Shown here piece after piece: positions 17,704 to 24,500 of a stretch of 64,000 bases of DNA. This stretch comes from Fibrisoma montanum (GTDB taxonomy: Bacteria; Bacteroidota; Bacteroidia; Cytophagales; Spirosomataceae). Under the pieces are notes generated by a model. That model was not told the origin of the DNA and searched no databases. It was given only the letters and a program-made list of their open reading frames with translations. Where the stretch lies: positions 372,001 to 436,000 of the forward strand of contig NZ_QXED01000003.1 in NCBI RefSeq assembly GCF_003583365.1, read 5' to 3'. Position 1 is the stretch's first letter. Each line of letters opens with the position of its first letter. Both the position numbers and the translations under genes were made by a program.

Positions 17704-18800
17704 CAGTAGTTCAAGTCTTGGACCAATCGGATTTTGCCGGTCCAGCTGCTCATGCCGGTCGGCAGGTTGAGCCGGAACTGACCCGGCGCGAAAAAGTCAA
17801 GGGGAATGTTATCCTGCCGGCTCTTGTCGGGATTGCGCATCTCAATCCACAGATCGTCGGTCTCGGCAAAGGGATGGGTAAAGACCGTATCGGCCGTAGC
17901 GGCTACCACGGGAATGACTTTGGAGGGCACGTCCTCATCGGGCCCCTCGAAGCACTGGGTTTCCAGGATGATGTACTTGCGGCCCCGGGTTGTTCCGCCC
18001 GAACCCGATTCCAGAAAGGGCTTCAGGTCATCGGCCAGCAGCTGCAGATCCATTTTCTTCTGTAAGCGCCGGGCGAAGTTGACCAGCGTCTGCCAGACGA
18101 CGGGAAAGTCGAGCGTTGAGCCATCGTAGTACCCACCGGGTACGAACTCGAAGTCAAAGTCGGCGAAGCGCAGGCCGAACAGCTTCAGCAGGCCCAGCGT
18201 CACCTCATCGATCGACTGCCCCCCCGCCCGCGTCACCTGTTGCAGGTTGGGCGTCGGCTGGGGTTCAAGTTCACTGTAGACCTTCTGGCCGTTGACGCGC
18301 AGCTTGCCGTTCGCTTCGAGCTTAAGGGCGGTATTGAGTACATTGGTGATGAAGCTCAGCACCCCCGTGGCTTCCATGCCGCCAAAACCGACGATGTTGC
18401 CCGCCGGATCGGTGAAGTAACCACCGCGCTGCCCCGTGCCCTGGTAGACGGTGTTGGTCGGCCCCTGCTCGTCCTGAAGCAGGATCAGATCGTTGGTGGT
18501 CGTCTGGCCGTTGTCGGTGGCTTCCTGCAGGGTAATCAACCCCATCTTCCGCCATTTGGCCGGGGCCGTCACCGGGGATTCACCCAGCAAAGCGCCCGGC
18601 GCCAGCGCCCGGTAGATGTAGTTCTGGTAAATGACGTTCTGGCCAGCCGCGTACTCGGCATCAGGATCATAGGGCAACGTAGCCGACTTGGCCAGGTTCT
18701 CCAGAAAAGCCCCGACGCGTTCGGCGGTGTTGGCCGAGGGGATGGTTTCCTGACGAATCTGCTGAGCGGCAGTGAGGAGCTGGCTATAGGTAAGCGGCAT
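17703..18800 (-). CDS. tail/adhesin-associated protein with carbohydrate-binding-like module
   Basis: 365 residues. Near 45-85 is a segment like a small carbohydrate-binding module (YDPDAEYAAGQNVIYQNYIY ... TAPAKW), as in CBM5/12 domains. The rest mixes helical parts (WQTLVNFARRLQKKMDLQLL) with beta-rich C-terminal sequence (PGQFRLNLPTGMSSWTGKIR). It is the first gene after the capsid gene and the head of the adhesin block, so it may be the adaptor that anchors fibres. Family otherwise unknown; no signal peptide. Confidence 0.62.
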   Translation of the reverse strand: MPLTYSQLLTAAQQIRQETIPSANTAERVGAFLENLAKSATLPYDPDAEYAAGQNVIYQNYIYRALAPGALLGESPVTAPAKWRKMGLITLQEATDNGQTTTNDLILLQDEQGPTNTVYQGTGQRGGYFTDPAGNIVGFGGMEATGVLSFITNVLNTALKLEANGKLRVNGQKVYSELEPQPTPNLQQVTRAGGQSIDEVTLGLLKLFGLRFADFDFEFVPGGYYDGSTLDFPVVWQTLVNFARRLQKKMDLQLLADDLKPFLESGSGGTTRGRKYIILETQCFEGPDEDVPSKVIPVVAATADTVFTHPFAETDDLWIEMRNPDKSRQDNIPLDFFAPGQFRLNLPTGMSSWTGKIRLVQDLNY

Positions 18801-18845
18801 AGCGCATCAATAGGCGGCCTGAGGTGGCCCGGTGGTGAACAAACA

Positions 18846-18879
18846 AGGGTAGGCCCAGGCAGTTGTACCCGGGCCTACC
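18846..18879 (-). terminator. hairpin after the major capsid gene
   Basis: Perfect 10-bp arms (GGGTAGGCCC and GGGCCTACCC, 14-base loop) lie 9 bases past the capsid stop. On the minus strand they are followed by TTGTTTGTT. This fits a leaky intrinsic terminator that would keep capsid mRNA in excess over the adhesin genes downstream. Confidence 0.6.
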
Positions 18880-18887
18880 CCACTTGA

Positions 18888-20042
18888 TTACAGCGCTTTC
18901 TGCATGGCCGTACCCTTCTGGGTCAGCGTAGCATCCTTGTTGATGCGCAGAACGCCCGTCGTACCGTTGTTGACCGACAAATTCGGGTTCAGCAGGGGCA
19001 AATACCACAGCCGCATCTCCCAGATGTGGAACGTTTCGCAGTAGTCGGTGTTTCCCGCTACGGGCACTTTCTTCTTGACGTAGGTCGTATCGGCTTCGAT
19101 CTGACGGCCAAACGCCTGATTCAGGCCCATGATCGGCGTACGGTATTGCGTGTAAGCATACCCATCACCAATCTCATCCGTCGGCGTCTGGGGGAAGAAC
19201 GCGGCCATGAAGAGAGCCAGCGCACCCCGGTCAACCACGAAGGTCGAGTTCTGCAGCGTTTCAGCGGCAAAGTTCAGCCCGTCGCGGTACATGCGCAGCG
19301 TATCGAAGTGGTTCTCCTGACCGGCATCACCCGCGGGCGTACCCTGCTGGTACTCGGCGTTGAAGCGGGCGTAGCGCAGATTACCCCCGTCCAGAACGAA
19401 CGGATTGGTCAGCTGGTTGATTTCGGCCAGCTCGGCCACGTACGGCGCAAAGTCGAAGGCGTTGAAGTTACCCGGAGCGACGCGCAGCAGGCTCTTTTCA
19501 GCGGCCGATGCGCCCGCACCCTGATAGGTGCCCAGATAGCCCGTACCCTGCGAGACACCGGCCGAAGCCGCCACGAACTGGAGCATCTTACGGGCCATTT
19601 TGTTGACCAGATCGCGCTGCTTGTCCATGTAAAGCTTCTGGAACTTCTGATCGCGGGTGAAGCGGTTGCCGCAGTCCTTATCCTGCACCTTCAGGGTCAC
19701 CTTGACCATGTCGTTCATCTCGTATTCAATGGCGTTGGAAGCCGCCTGAGGGCCGTCGATGTCGCAGGTGATGGACGTTTTGATGTTGGCCGGCAGGTTG
19801 TTTTCCTCCTCGACGGTATGATCACCGTTTTCGAGCCAGACCACCTTGACGGGCTTACAGCCGTCGTTTTCGGTCAGCTCGGTTTGCAGATCGGCCGTCT
19901 GTTCGGCGAAGATGGCCCGGAGCGTTTCGGCCCGGACGTCATATTCAGGATTGCGGGCCGCCCGCGAATCGCGCCAGACGCGCTCAAGGTCCTGTAGCAT
20001 GGTAGGCACTACGGACGCGGAGAAGTCGGTTACTTGGGGCAT
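18888..20042 (-). CDS. major capsid protein
   Basis: 384 residues. Order and size fit the HK97-fold major capsid protein: it directly follows the scaffold gene and is bracketed by strong RNA hairpins. The N-terminal about 100 residues are helical/acidic; KDCGNRFTRDQKFQKLYMDK is followed by a Gly/Ala-rich middle, and the C-terminus is beta-rich (AFGRQIEADTTYVKKKVPV). No delta-domain or obvious cleavage site is visible, and no serine head protease gene is nearby. The fold call is inferred from context and composition. Confidence 0.8.
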   Translation of the reverse strand: MPQVTDFSASVVPTMLQDLERVWRDSRAARNPEYDVRAETLRAIFAEQTADLQTELTENDGCKPVKVVWLENGDHTVEEENNLPANIKTSITCDIDGPQAASNAIEYEMNDMVKVTLKVQDKDCGNRFTRDQKFQKLYMDKQRDLVNKMARKMLQFVAASAGVSQGTGYLGTYQGAGASAAEKSLLRVAPGNFNAFDFAPYVAELAEINQLTNPFVLDGGNLRYARFNAEYQQGTPAGDAGQENHFDTLRMYRDGLNFAAETLQNSTFVVDRGALALFMAAFFPQTPTDEIGDGYAYTQYRTPIMGLNQAFGRQIEADTTYVKKKVPVAGNTDYCETFHIWEMRLWYLPLLNPNLSVNNGTTGVLRINKDATLTQKGTAMQKAL

Positions 20043-20047
20043 AGTTT

Positions 20048-20088
20048 GGGGCCGGATGCGTTCCGGTGGACGTTAGCCGTCCGGCCCC
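20048..20088 (-). other. hairpin in the capsid gene leader
   Basis: Perfect 9-bp arms (GGGGCCGGA and TCCGGCCCC on the plus strand) with a 23-base loop end 5 bases before the capsid ATG. No T tract follows, so termination is unlikely. RNA stability or control of translation between scaffold and capsid is a better guess. Confidence 0.45.
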
Positions 20089-20102
20089 GACGGTGGGACC
20101 GG

Positions 20103-20984
20103 CTACTTGGGTTGGTTCTGTTCCCAGTAGGTTCTGACCTCCTCTCTGGCTTCGAAACTGTGCTTGTTCCGGTCCAGCAGGATGGCGTCATACTCCTTCT
20201 GGGTTTTGGGCGTCTGCCCTTTAAAATGCTGAAAGCCATTACCACTGCTACCCGACTGCTGCTGCTGGGCACCCGATGAGGAGCGCTGTTCAGAGACCTT
20301 GACGGTGTAGGAGCCTTCGACGAGCTCCTTGAAGAATTCCTCTTCCGTTTTGGGGAACAGGTTCTCGTTTTCCACCCGCTTGCCGTCCCGCCAGAATTCG
20401 AGCTTGCCGTCCACCTCCTTGGTTTCGATGCCCTTGAGCTTGTCGAGGTACATCTGCTGCCGGTAGGCTTCGAGTTTGGCGTCTTCCGACAGCACGGCCC
20501 CGTAGGTCTTCAGGGCTTCCAGCGCCCGGCCTTTGAGCTTCTCGAATTGCAGTTCAGCGCGCAGTTCCTTTTCCTTCTCCTCCAGCGCCTTCTTATGGTC
20601 GGCATCTTTGGTTTTCAGGTTCGTTTCGAGCTGGCGAAACGTGGGATGCTGCTTGACCTGCTCTTCGGTGAGCGTAGCCGGGTCCACCTGGGGCTTGTAG
20701 CCTTCCCGGATCGCTTCCATCAGGGTTTCCACGGAGTCAGGCGCTTCTGTCAGCTCGATCCCGAAAAGCTCTTTGGCTTTTTTGTTAGCGGCTTTCTGAA
20801 GCTGACCCATTCCCGCATCATGTCCTGCCTTGCGGATGGCTGTAATCCGGGCCGTGACCTGCGTCTGCAGCTCGGCGGGATTATCCGACGTCAGGATGGT
20901 TTCGATCTCGGCGGCCGGCTTGCCGACCAGACTGGCCAGCGATTGGATTGCAGCGTTCTGCTGATCCTCGGTTAACTGTGGCAT
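20103..20984 (-). CDS. capsid scaffold protein
   Basis: 293 residues, directly upstream of the capsid gene. Very Lys/Glu/Gln-rich with a long predicted coiled coil (about 115-165: LETNLKTKDADHKKALEEKE), then a disordered Ser/Gln stretch (RSSSGAQQQQSGSSGNGF) and a basic C-terminus. This is the usual make-up of tailed-phage scaffolds, which shape the prohead and then leave. No protease motif. The 5' leader is the long structured RNA region that ends about 40 bases before its ATG. Confidence 0.8.
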   Translation of the reverse strand: MPQLTEDQQNAAIQSLASLVGKPAAEIETILTSDNPAELQTQVTARITAIRKAGHDAGMGQLQKAANKKAKELFGIELTEAPDSVETLMEAIREGYKPQVDPATLTEEQVKQHPTFRQLETNLKTKDADHKKALEEKEKELRAELQFEKLKGRALEALKTYGAVLSEDAKLEAYRQQMYLDKLKGIETKEVDGKLEFWRDGKRVENENLFPKTEEEFFKELVEGSYTVKVSEQRSSSGAQQQQSGSSGNGFQHFKGQTPKTQKEYDAILLDRNKHSFEAREEVRTYWEQNQPK

Positions 20985-21026
20985 ATCGTGTTGAACGTTA
21001 AGGTAGTTCGACCAAAATCGGTTTAA

Positions 21027-21569
21027 GGTCCCGGGCGACCAATAAAGCCAGCTAAGCGGCTGGTACGCAAGGTAATGTGGGGCGGCCCGTCGTAACGGCG
21101 TTTACCCCAGTTCAGCCTTTCCCCTGAAATCCCTTTCGAGTGCGATAGGGTATGAGCACGGGCCTGTTTGCAAGTCACCTGCCGAAAGCAGGCTGGAGGG
21201 TAACAGGCCCTAGCCAGGCTGAACGTTTTTTGATTCGGTGCCGGGGTTGGTAACAACCGACTACGGCATCGCACTCCCTCATTTACTACCCTTGTTGCGG
21301 ATGTCAGATTCGAACTGACGGCTCTGGCTTATGACCGGGGTGGCGGACCACACCAGCGAGAACGACCTCTTCTCCAATCCGCTGTGAAGCCGGTCTTTCC
21401 CGGCTGTCTGGGTGTGAAACCCGGCATGTAGCCAAGGTTTCGATTGCTGCGACCTGTAAACAGGATTGAAAATGCAGCGCAGAATTCCAGTTACCTCAAC
21501 ACTTGGCCCGGACTATATACCGGGAAGTGCTAACTACCACCGTAACTTGGCTACCACCAAGTGTTGAGG
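21027..21569 (-). ncRNA. large structured noncoding RNA in head operon
   Basis: A 587-base stretch (20985-21571) without any gene lies within an otherwise gapless operon and is full of complementary segments. Perfect helices: CCTCAACACTTGG with its complement (21557-21569/21494-21506, 13 bp); 21546-21554/21428-21436 (9 bp, long-range and pseudoknot-like); 21268-21276/21138-21146 (9 bp, long-range); 21216-21224/21110-21118 (9 bp); 21202-21210/21160-21168 (9 bp, nested); and many short hairpins (21446-21478, 21389-21404, 21410-21422, 21239-21268, 21178-21192, 21087-21098, 21048-21063, 21027-21040). A tRNA-like domain is embedded at 21295-21383. Size, prophage setting and tRNA link recall the GOLLD and ROOL ornate RNAs, but membership cannot be tested here. 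It would be co-transcribed with head genes from the promoter at 22296-22325. Confidence 0.75.
21295..21383 (-). tRNA. tRNA-like domain, anticodon arm altered (CAT context)
   Basis: Cloverleaf elements on the minus strand: acceptor AGCGGAT/ATCCGCA (six pairs, A1-A72 mismatch); U8; D stem GAGA/TCTC with a 9-base loop starting A and holding GG; G26; T arm GTCAG-TTCGAAT-CTGAC, perfect. No CCA is encoded after the discriminator A. Between G26 and the T arm are 37 bases rather than about 21. Reading 1: CTGGT/GCCAG stem in which a GTGG-TCCG-CCAC hairpin replaces the normal loop, leaving CCCGGTCATAA as a bulge (the TCATAA resembles a Met anticodon loop). Reading 2: a class II tRNA with a long variable arm and a poor anticodon stem. 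A decoding tRNA looks unlikely under reading 1. The unpaired 1-72 position is an initiator-like trait. Confidence 0.6.
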
Positions 21570-21571
21570 CT

Positions 21572-21751
21572 TTATTTCTCTTCCTTGTCGGCTTTCGCCT
21601 TCTCGGGTTTCGCGTTTTTCAGCTCGCTGGGCGTGTAGTCGCCCTCCTCGGTCACCTCGAAGTTGGTGGCATGCCCGCTGGTTTGGAGGACTTTCCAGTC
21701 GTCGGCGCTGACGGTTTGCTCGATTTTGGTCAGTTTGTGGCGAATTTTCAT
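21572..21751 (-). CDS. small hypothetical head-module protein
   Basis: 59 residues (MKIRHKLTKIEQTVSADDWK ... ADKEEK), ATG at 21751, TAA at 21574. Highly charged with a Lys/Glu/Ala-rich tail, and a SADDW...EEGDYTPSEL core that echoes the next gene upstream (SYTPTELQEA), so the two may share a short 'YTPxEL' motif. The stop lies two bases before the 13-bp helix that opens the structured RNA. Confidence 0.65.
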   Translation of the reverse strand: MKIRHKLTKIEQTVSADDWKVLQTSGHATNFEVTEEGDYTPSELKNAKPEKAKADKEEK

Positions 21752-21802
21752 AGCCTTAAAAAAGTAGGGGGAGGAAGCGCTTGGCTTACAACTCCCCGGT
21801 GG

Positions 21803-22261
21803 TTATTTCGTGTCGCCCGGCCGGTCCGCCGGTGCGGTGGATTCGCCCTGATCGGCGGTTTTGGCTCCTTTCTTACCCGACTTACCCGGCTGCTCCTGTT
21901 CGGTCGGCTCGGTCGTACCCTGTTCGGCGGAACCTGCTTCACCTACACCCGGAATGCCGTCGATGGCATTGGTAGCGGTTTCATCAGATACGCCGGCCAC
22001 AAAGCCAAGTCCATCGGCCAGCCGGTCCAACTGAGCACGTACGTCTTCGTTCGGGTTTTCCTCTCGGGCGTGGGTCAGGATTAAATCCACCGCATCGGCG
22101 AGTGAGTTCGCCGGGCTGCCCTGCGTATCCCCATCCGGCGCAGCTTCCTGCAACTCGGTGGGCGTGTAGCTTTTGACGACTTTAAAGCCCAGACTCTTAC
22201 CTACCGCTTCGGGCAGGAACTTCTCGTTACCGTTTTTGTCTCGAAATAGTAGCTCAGCCAT
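21803..22261 (-). CDS. hypothetical head-module protein with disordered tail
   Basis: 152 residues from ATG 22261 (MAELLFRDKNGNEKFLPEAV); a longer frame from 22294 is possible, but the nearest promoter predicts a start of transcription near 22289, which excludes it. The N-terminal 60 residues are folded and include a SYTPTELQEA motif; the C-terminal 50 are Gly/Pro/Glu/Lys-rich and probably disordered. It is the first gene after a strong promoter, so likely made in quantity. A head decoration or accessory role is possible; family not recognised. Confidence 0.62.
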   Translation of the reverse strand: MAELLFRDKNGNEKFLPEAVGKSLGFKVVKSYTPTELQEAAPDGDTQGSPANSLADAVDLILTHAREENPNEDVRAQLDRLADGLGFVAGVSDETATNAIDGIPGVGEAGSAEQGTTEPTEQEQPGKSGKKGAKTADQGESTAPADRPGDTK

Positions 22262-22295
22262 GGCCGTAGGGAGTTGGTTGGTTTTCGATAGCAAG

Positions 22296-22325
22296 CAAAT
22301 ATAGTGAGAATACCATTATTGCAAA
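22296..22325 (-). promoter_or_regulatory. Bacteroidota-type promoter for head operon
   Basis: On the minus strand: TTTG (22325-22322), 18-base spacer, TATATTTG (22303-22296). This matches the Bacteroidota primary-sigma pattern TTTG ... TAnnTTTG. The predicted start near 22289 lies about 28 bases before the ATG at 22261. It would drive 21803-22261, the 59-residue gene, the structured RNA, scaffold and capsid. Confidence 0.65.
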
Positions 22326-22420
22326 TAATTTACGCTTGAAATTCATATTTTTGAGCGCACGAGCCCAGTGAAGCCCGTCCACTGGCACTTTTTTCGGACA
22401 ATCCGCGTTATAGAGACCAT

Positions 22421-22428
22421 TAGCTTTG
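22421..22428 (+). promoter_or_regulatory. -7 box of the lone plus-strand gene
   Basis: TAGCTTTG fits TAnnTTTG and ends 7 bases before the ATG at 22436, so the transcript would be leaderless or nearly so. No clear -33 TTTG at the right distance. Confidence 0.45.
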
Positions 22429-22435
22429 TAAGCCC

Positions 22436-22663
22436 ATGACCGGTTCACAACTTTTCCAGCGTTACCTGAATCAGCTATCGGCCGATGATGCATCGACGCG
22501 TGAGCAGGCGGGTATTGTGATGACGGCCGCCAGCCTGGTACCCCTCTCTGATCTGTACCAACTGCTGGAAGAGGCTGACCGGACCGGCAAGCGGCTGGAG
22601 CTGGTTATGCCGACCGTGGCCGGGCCAGCCCACCCCACCGAGGTTCGGCTAGTTGCCGCCTAG
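22436..22663 (+). CDS. small plus-strand gene behind MuF metallopeptidase (immunity candidate)
   Basis: 75 residues (MTGSQLFQRYLNQLSADDAS ...). All-helical, no signal peptide, no membrane segment. It is the only gene on the plus strand within the whole late region, has its own -7 box, and converges with the MuF gene, overlapping its 3' end by 15 bases. That setting (separate promoter, behind a likely toxin-type domain) would suit an immunity protein expressed in the lysogen. This is inference; the family is not recognised, and a regulator or moron is equally possible. Confidence 0.55.
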   Translation: MTGSQLFQRYLNQLSADDASTREQAGIVMTAASLVPLSDLYQLLEEADRTGKRLELVMPTVAGPAHPTEVRLVAA

Positions 22664-24217
22664 TTCGCTCAGCAGTTTTTTCACCAGCTTACGCGTATCC
22701 CGGTAGAGGTCGGGCCATTCGGCTTCAAAGACCGGATTCTCCAGAAAGTAGTTTTCCCAGGCATGCGCTAAAAACTCCGCTTCAGCAAAGCCGGGCGTTT
22801 TGTAGTACGTCACCGAATGCCCAAATCCATACGCTGGATTGAGTGCCTGCAAGGTATCGGCCATGGCCAGCGTTTGCTCAACGGCATCGTGATCAACCGG
22901 ACCACTGAACGCCTGCCGGGTGCGGGTAGCCGCGGCTGCGTTCAGCCGGGCGTAGCCTTTGTCCTGCTTGGCGGCCAGTTTACTGCGATACTTATCCATG
23001 AGCACCTTGACATCGGTGCGATCGCGGAGCCGGTGGTGCCAGTCGGTGGCGTGACCGTATTCGTGGTAGATCACCCCCTGGGCAAACCACTGGCTATTTT
23101 TGGCCCGGGCATCGCCCGTATTCACGTTCACGAAATCGTTAGGCGCGTCGGGCTTGGTTGATGGACTGTAGTAGTACCCCCGGCTGTTACGTTCCATGGG
23201 GACCGGATGGGTCAGCGGTCGAAATACGTCCGCATTGATGGATACGCCGTACTCGGTTTGATAATCCGTCAGCGCAGTGGGCACATTGGGCGCAGCCGGC
23301 TGAACCCGTAGCGCCCCGTCTTTCCCCTTCACCAGATCAGGTCGACGGCGCATCGCTTCGCGGTCGCTGATGGCGCTGTAGTGATGGCGGCACCGGTAGC
23401 CACCGGCCATCTCAAAGGGCGCGTAGCCGGCGCTGGGCTTACCCTGAAACTTACCCCGGGCCTTGTCGAGATAGCCGCCGTAGGCATCCTGGGGCGTGCC
23501 GAACTTCTCGATCTCGGGGCGCAGAAACACCTTCCCATCGCGGGCCAGACAGAACGGCCGGGAAGAATCCAGCTTACCCCCCAGGTAGAGAAACGCCCGC
23601 ATGTTGAGACCCTCGGCGAAGGTCTGCTGGGCCAGCCGGTCAGCCTGCTGGTAGGTGTCGTAGGCGACCGTATCGTAGTGGCGGTTCCAGAGCGTTTTCT
23701 GACCCGGTGGGGTGATGAACGCACGGAGGTTCTTTTTGAAGCGCTCCAGGCCTACGTTAGCGGCCCGCTGGGCGTAGGCGAACTGCTGCACCTGCCGCCG
23801 GACGGTGGTGTCGCGGGTGAACAGATCAAACAGGCCGTTTGGCACGATCTCACCGGTGGGGGTCAGCCCGAACCGGTCGGCGATGGACTGCTGCACGGTT
23901 TTTTTGACCCGGCTGAACAGCGCTTCATTCACCGGCGTACCGCCCATGGTCTCACCCACAGCGTCCGAGAAATAACCTACGTTCAGATCGGTAATGGTCA
24001 GCAAATCGGCGCCGAACTGTTCCAGCACCGGCACGTGGTTCGCCTGCTCGAAGCGGTTCAGGATCCGGCTGAGGGTTTTGGGACTGGCCAGGATGGTATC
24101 GGCACTGGCCATCAGGTCGGTATAGAGGTTTCGGCTCAGGGCGGCCAGCCGCGCATCGAGGTCAGCCTGTAGCTGTTCGATCTTACCGATGCGCTTCTTG
24201 GCGTTGTTTTCGTTCAT
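22649..24217 (-). CDS. MuF-type minor head protein with C-terminal metallopeptidase-like domain
   Basis: 522 residues. The N-terminal about 300 match phage minor head proteins next to portals: helical start, the LYLGGKLDSSRPFCLARDGK block, and GYRCRHHYSAIS, as in Mu gpF-like domains with Cys/His positions. The C-terminal about 200 carry VIYHEYGHATDWHH (HExxH zinc-peptidase motif near 400) and a later FAEAEFLAHAWENY segment that could supply the third ligand. MuF proteins with C-terminal enzyme domains are known as injected 'MuF polymorphic toxins'. Alternative: the domain may process the capsid, as no other head protease is seen. Overlaps the next upstream gene by 35 bases. Confidence 0.75.
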   Translation of the reverse strand: MNENNAKKRIGKIEQLQADLDARLAALSRNLYTDLMASADTILASPKTLSRILNRFEQANHVPVLEQFGADLLTITDLNVGYFSDAVGETMGGTPVNEALFSRVKKTVQQSIADRFGLTPTGEIVPNGLFDLFTRDTTVRRQVQQFAYAQRAANVGLERFKKNLRAFITPPGQKTLWNRHYDTVAYDTYQQADRLAQQTFAEGLNMRAFLYLGGKLDSSRPFCLARDGKVFLRPEIEKFGTPQDAYGGYLDKARGKFQGKPSAGYAPFEMAGGYRCRHHYSAISDREAMRRRPDLVKGKDGALRVQPAAPNVPTALTDYQTEYGVSINADVFRPLTHPVPMERNSRGYYYSPSTKPDAPNDFVNVNTGDARAKNSQWFAQGVIYHEYGHATDWHHRLRDRTDVKVLMDKYRSKLAAKQDKGYARLNAAAATRTRQAFSGPVDHDAVEQTLAMADTLQALNPAYGFGHSVTYYKTPGFAEAEFLAHAWENYFLENPVFEAEWPDLYRDTRKLVKKLLSELGGN

Positions 24218-24500
24218 GAATCGCCTTGTAAATTTGGTTAGCCACCCAACCGGTTAAATACGCTTGCGGCTCATCGTTGTCTACATCAAGTAAGATTCCG
24301 CACTGCTTAAAGACGTGATTGACGATGTGAACGGTTTCGTGAGCTATAATGCCTATTGACGCATCTGGCTTGATGTGCAAAACCATTTCGTCTTTTTGAA
24401 ACATCACGTACGCATCGTATTCCGGCTTTTCAAGAACCTCGCTGACCAGAATTCGAAGGCGCTCAAAATAAAGCGGAATCTTTACGACGGTGCCTCTCAT
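24183..24500 (-). CDS. small HExxH metallopeptidase-like phage protein
   Basis: 105 residues. Single recognisable motif IIAHETVHIVNHVF (HExxH), followed 20 residues later by DNDEPQAYLTGWVANQI, where the Glu could be the third zinc ligand. This is like the small phage-encoded zincin-type proteins often found beside portal genes. The start overlaps the portal stop (4 bases) and the end overlaps the MuF start (35 bases), so it is translated as part of the packaging/head operon. Its role is unknown: head maturation or a partner of the MuF metallopeptidase domain are both possible. Confidence 0.65.
   Translation of the reverse strand: MRGTVVKIPLYFERLRILVSEVLEKPEYDAYVMFQKDEMVLHIKPDASIGIIAHETVHIVNHVFKQCGILLDVDNDEPQAYLTGWVANQIYKAIHERKQRQEAHR

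Noticed and set aside
21023-21274. 83-codon minus-strand open frame within the structured RNA region
   Set aside because: Arg/Pro/Ser-rich, no start context, and it overlaps several perfect long helices.
21295-21383. Group I intron in a tRNA anticodon loop
   Set aside because: The extra sequence is only about 16 bases, far too short for an intron of that kind.
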